Assembly (NCBI GenBank): GCA_020692245.1
Contig: JAIMKT010000012.1
Span: 27,487 to 74,490 of the forward strand
Direction of reading: 5' to 3'
Origin: Microcoleus sp. GA_180221_E-2-1-MAG-45_12
Lineage (GTDB): Bacteria; Cyanobacteriota; Cyanobacteriia; Cyanobacteriales; JAAUUE01
DNA length: 47,004 nt
A model generated the notes under the pieces. The model made no database searches. It was not told where the DNA came from and saw nothing but the letters and a program-made list of their open reading frames with translations. Both the position numbers and the translations under genes were made by a program. Below are positions 45,551 to 47,004 of this stretch, in pieces. Within the stretch, counting starts at the first letter, position 1. Every line of letters starts with the position of its first letter.

Positions 45551-46000
45551 ATGTCTAACCTTGATATCCTCCTCCAAAAAGCGATCGACCTAGCTCACCA
45601 AGCCCACGCCCAACAAGTCGACAAAGGCGGTCAACCCTATATTCATCATCCCCTCAGAGTCATGGCAAGCATGGAGACTCCCCAAGAAAAAATTGTGGCA
45701 GTATTGCATGATTCGATCGAAGACTCGGCTCTTACTCTAGAAGATTTGCTGGCTCAGGGGTTTCCTGTTGATATTGTGGACTCGATCGCCGCCTTAACGA
45801 AAATTTCTGGGGAAGATTATGAAGCCTATCTCCAAAGAGTCATGGGGAATACGATCGCACTCCGGGTCAAGATCGCCGACATGACAGACAACCTCGACAT
45901 CAGCCGTATCCCTCACCCCACTACCAAGGACTGGCAGCGCCTTGCTAAATATCAGCAAATTTTACCCAGACTCATCAAGGAGTACGATATTTTGCTATGA
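45551..46000 (+). CDS. HD-domain phosphohydrolase (SpoT/Mesh1-like)
   Basis: About 149 residues, essentially only an HD domain. The metal-binding pattern is His33 in IHHPLRV, His53-Asp54 in VLHDSIEDS and a later Asp in IADMTDNLD. This matches the hydrolase half of Rel/SpoT or the small Mesh1-type alarmone hydrolases, so (p)ppGpp or NADPH-like nucleotide hydrolysis is plausible. No synthetase domain is present. I start at ATG 45551, which matches the family length; in-frame starts further upstream have no clear ribosome site. Substrate untested. Confidence 0.8.
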   Translation: MSNLDILLQKAIDLAHQAHAQQVDKGGQPYIHHPLRVMASMETPQEKIVAVLHDSIEDSALTLEDLLAQGFPVDIVDSIAALTKISGEDYEAYLQRVMGNTIALRVKIADMTDNLDISRIPHPTTKDWQRLAKYQQILPRLIKEYDILL

Positions 46001-46062
46001 TTTTGGGGTGAGATTTATGAAAATTTTGATAACTAACAAATAACAATTAGGAAAATACAATC

Positions 46063-46152
46063 ATGGATATTTTAACTTTGGGTTGGGTTGCAGTATTGGG
46101 TCTGTTTAGCTGGTCGATCGCCATGGTCGTGTGGGGCAGAAACGGGCTGTAG
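46063..46152 (+). CDS. petN: Cytochrome b6f complex subunit PetN
   Basis: A 29-residue single-span protein, MDILTLGW at the start and MVVWGRNGL at the end, the conserved PetN sequence. It is an essential small subunit of the b6f complex in thylakoids, helping electron flow between photosystem II and photosystem I. Too short for ordinary gene calling. The start coordinate is uncertain by one base because my count of the line break near 46080 gives 89 rather than 90 bases. The conserved protein implies an intact frame. Confidence 0.85.
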   Translation: MDILTLGWVAVLGLFSWSIAMVVWGRNGL

Positions 46153-46175
46153 ATTTTGTTTAACAGGAAATAATT

Positions 46176-46313
46176 GTGGAAGATACTGTTTTAAGAGTCT
46201 TAGTTTTAGTTGCCATTGTCCTCTTAGTGACTTTGACCGGGGGTGTTGCATACCTCACAGCCATTGACTGGAGCGATCGCCGCCGCAGAGAAAATGATAA
46301 ACGGGTTAAATAG
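46176..46313 (+). CDS. Small single-span membrane protein
   Basis: A 45-residue protein starting at GTG 46176, with AGGAAA five bases upstream. One hydrophobic helix (about 5-28, LRVLVLVAIVLLVTLTGGVAYL) precedes a basic tail (DWSDRRRRENDKRVK), so the C-terminus should face the cytoplasm or stroma. It lies 23 bases after petN on the same strand. I do not recognise it with certainty; the layout resembles small conserved cyanobacterial thylakoid proteins. Confidence 0.72.
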   Translation: MEDTVLRVLVLVAIVLLVTLTGGVAYLTAIDWSDRRRRENDKRVK

Positions 46314-46331
46314 TTAATCTAACTCAACCAA

Positions 46332-46982
46332 TCAACTCGATAAAGCCACTGCAACTGCCTTGAGAACTTGCGGGTCTTTAATTATCCAACCATGAAAAGC
46401 CACTGGGATAATCACCTCTGATCCTAGGGGCATTTTTGAGCTTTGGGCGGGGACAATCATTAGATCCAGAGGACTCCAGATGGAAGTAAATTTTGTTTGA
46501 CTAAGGATTTCTGCCCCGTCTCGATTCAGATCAGCCAGAAATTCGCTATCAGGGCGCATCTGAGTACAACCCAAGAGACTGGAGAGATAAGCAGTCTGGG
46601 TTCCTTGGTTAGGGGCAGCGATACTCACAAAGCGATCGACCCGATGCACCCCGCCTAGCCGTTGTAGATAGTAGCGACTGATCACCCCACCCATACTAAA
46701 ACCAAGGAGATCAATATTTTGTTCTGGGGTAAAATTAGTCTGGATATAGCTTTCTACTTGTTTGGCTAAATCAGTTAAGCAACCACTACCATTATTGGGA
46801 GTCATATTAAAACTATGGACATCCCAGCCCTGCGATCGCAGCCACGGCTCCAAGGTTTGGAATACCTTCGTAGTATCATTGATTCCATGTACCAGCACTA
46901 CAGGATTGCGCTCGATCGAACCCTTAGCAAACTCTTGAGAACTAGGAGAATTTCGAGAACCCGGAAAAAGCTTAGAAATCAT
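46332..46982 (-). CDS. Alpha/beta-hydrolase, lipase-like
   Basis: 216 residues. The oxyanion-side motif VVLVHGIND (about 28-36) and the nucleophile elbow GFSMGG with Ser96 mark a lipase/esterase of the alpha/beta-hydrolase fold, resembling triacylglycerol lipases. A catalytic Asp and His should lie near DLMIVPAQS and PVAFHGW. The N-terminus has no clear signal peptide. Substrate unknown. It is convergent with petN and its small neighbour. Confidence 0.85.
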   Translation of the reverse strand: MISKLFPGSRNSPSSQEFAKGSIERNPVVLVHGINDTTKVFQTLEPWLRSQGWDVHSFNMTPNNGSGCLTDLAKQVESYIQTNFTPEQNIDLLGFSMGGVISRYYLQRLGGVHRVDRFVSIAAPNQGTQTAYLSSLLGCTQMRPDSEFLADLNRDGAEILSQTKFTSIWSPLDLMIVPAQSSKMPLGSEVIIPVAFHGWIIKDPQVLKAVAVALSS

Positions 46983-47004
46983 ACAGCACTTTTCTAGTAA
47001 GTAG

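Noticed and set aside
46063-46152. Apparent one-base deletion (frameshift) in petN
   Set aside because: My base count at the line break near 46080 gives 89 bases, but the protein is conserved from end to end, and a shifted frame would leave an unlikely longer peptide. A miscount is more likely than a broken essential gene.

Overview
The window is cyanobacterial. GCGATCGC and related CGATCG sites (HIP1-type) are scattered through genes and spacers. The gene content also fits: PetN of the cytochrome b6f complex, the efp-accB pair, CofG, HmpF and a PatA-like regulator for pilus motility/phototaxis, a CYP110-like P450, a CHAT-FHA protein and DUF11 surface proteins. Motility and surface genes suggest a filamentous, gliding, Oscillatoriales-like organism, but that placement is inference.

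Layout. (1) 1-4717, minus strand: hmpF, efp, accB, cofG and the start of selO, mostly housekeeping. (2) 5219-8015, plus strand: a PatA-like response regulator, then a PD-(D/E)XK-like gene wedged between two 89%-identical copies of the regulator's 3' end, then an AT-rich EEP-family phosphohydrolase; this looks like a small acquired or rearranged segment. (3) 8281-16274, plus strand: gyrA, a LysR regulator starting at TTG directly behind it, a CHAT-FHA protein, a BenE-like transporter and a cytochrome P450. (4) 16290-19875, minus strand: a GAF histidine kinase and a GH57-like protein. (5) 20419-20772, plus strand: an isolated, cysteine-free, double-glycine-leader protein with its own strong ribosome binding site and terminator. 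(6) 20968-29113, minus strand: a three-gene surface operon (DUF11/SdrD-B-like protein, outer-membrane beta-barrel with an Ig-like domain, DUF11/propeller protein). (7) 29429-32855: a WGR/beta-propeller protein, then an AT-rich trio (YkvA/DUF1232, dynamin/Era-like GTPase, degenerate nucleotidyltransferase). (8) 32934-45313, all minus strand: an envelope-glycan cluster with a Wzm/Wzt-type ABC exporter, GT4 and GT2 glycosyltransferases, rfbC and rfbD, and four sulfotransferase-fold proteins, with an Rpn-family nuclease gene inside. (9) 45551-46982: a small HD phosphohydrolase, petN, a 45-residue membrane protein and a lipase-like hydrolase.

How the genes work together. The glycan cluster has the parts to make, sulfate and export a rhamnose-containing polymer: rfbC/rfbD supply the last steps of dTDP-L-rhamnose, the glycosyltransferases build the chain, the sulfotransferases may decorate it, and Wzm/Wzt export it. 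The DUF11/barrel operon may build a surface structure around one outer-membrane protein. The most interesting leads are the GG-leader protein, the duplicated receiver end flanking a nuclease-like gene, the sulfotransferase-rich ABC cluster, the DUF11/barrel operon, and a GGAGGTA repeat family that occurs both in the cofG leader and in frame inside a sulfotransferase gene.
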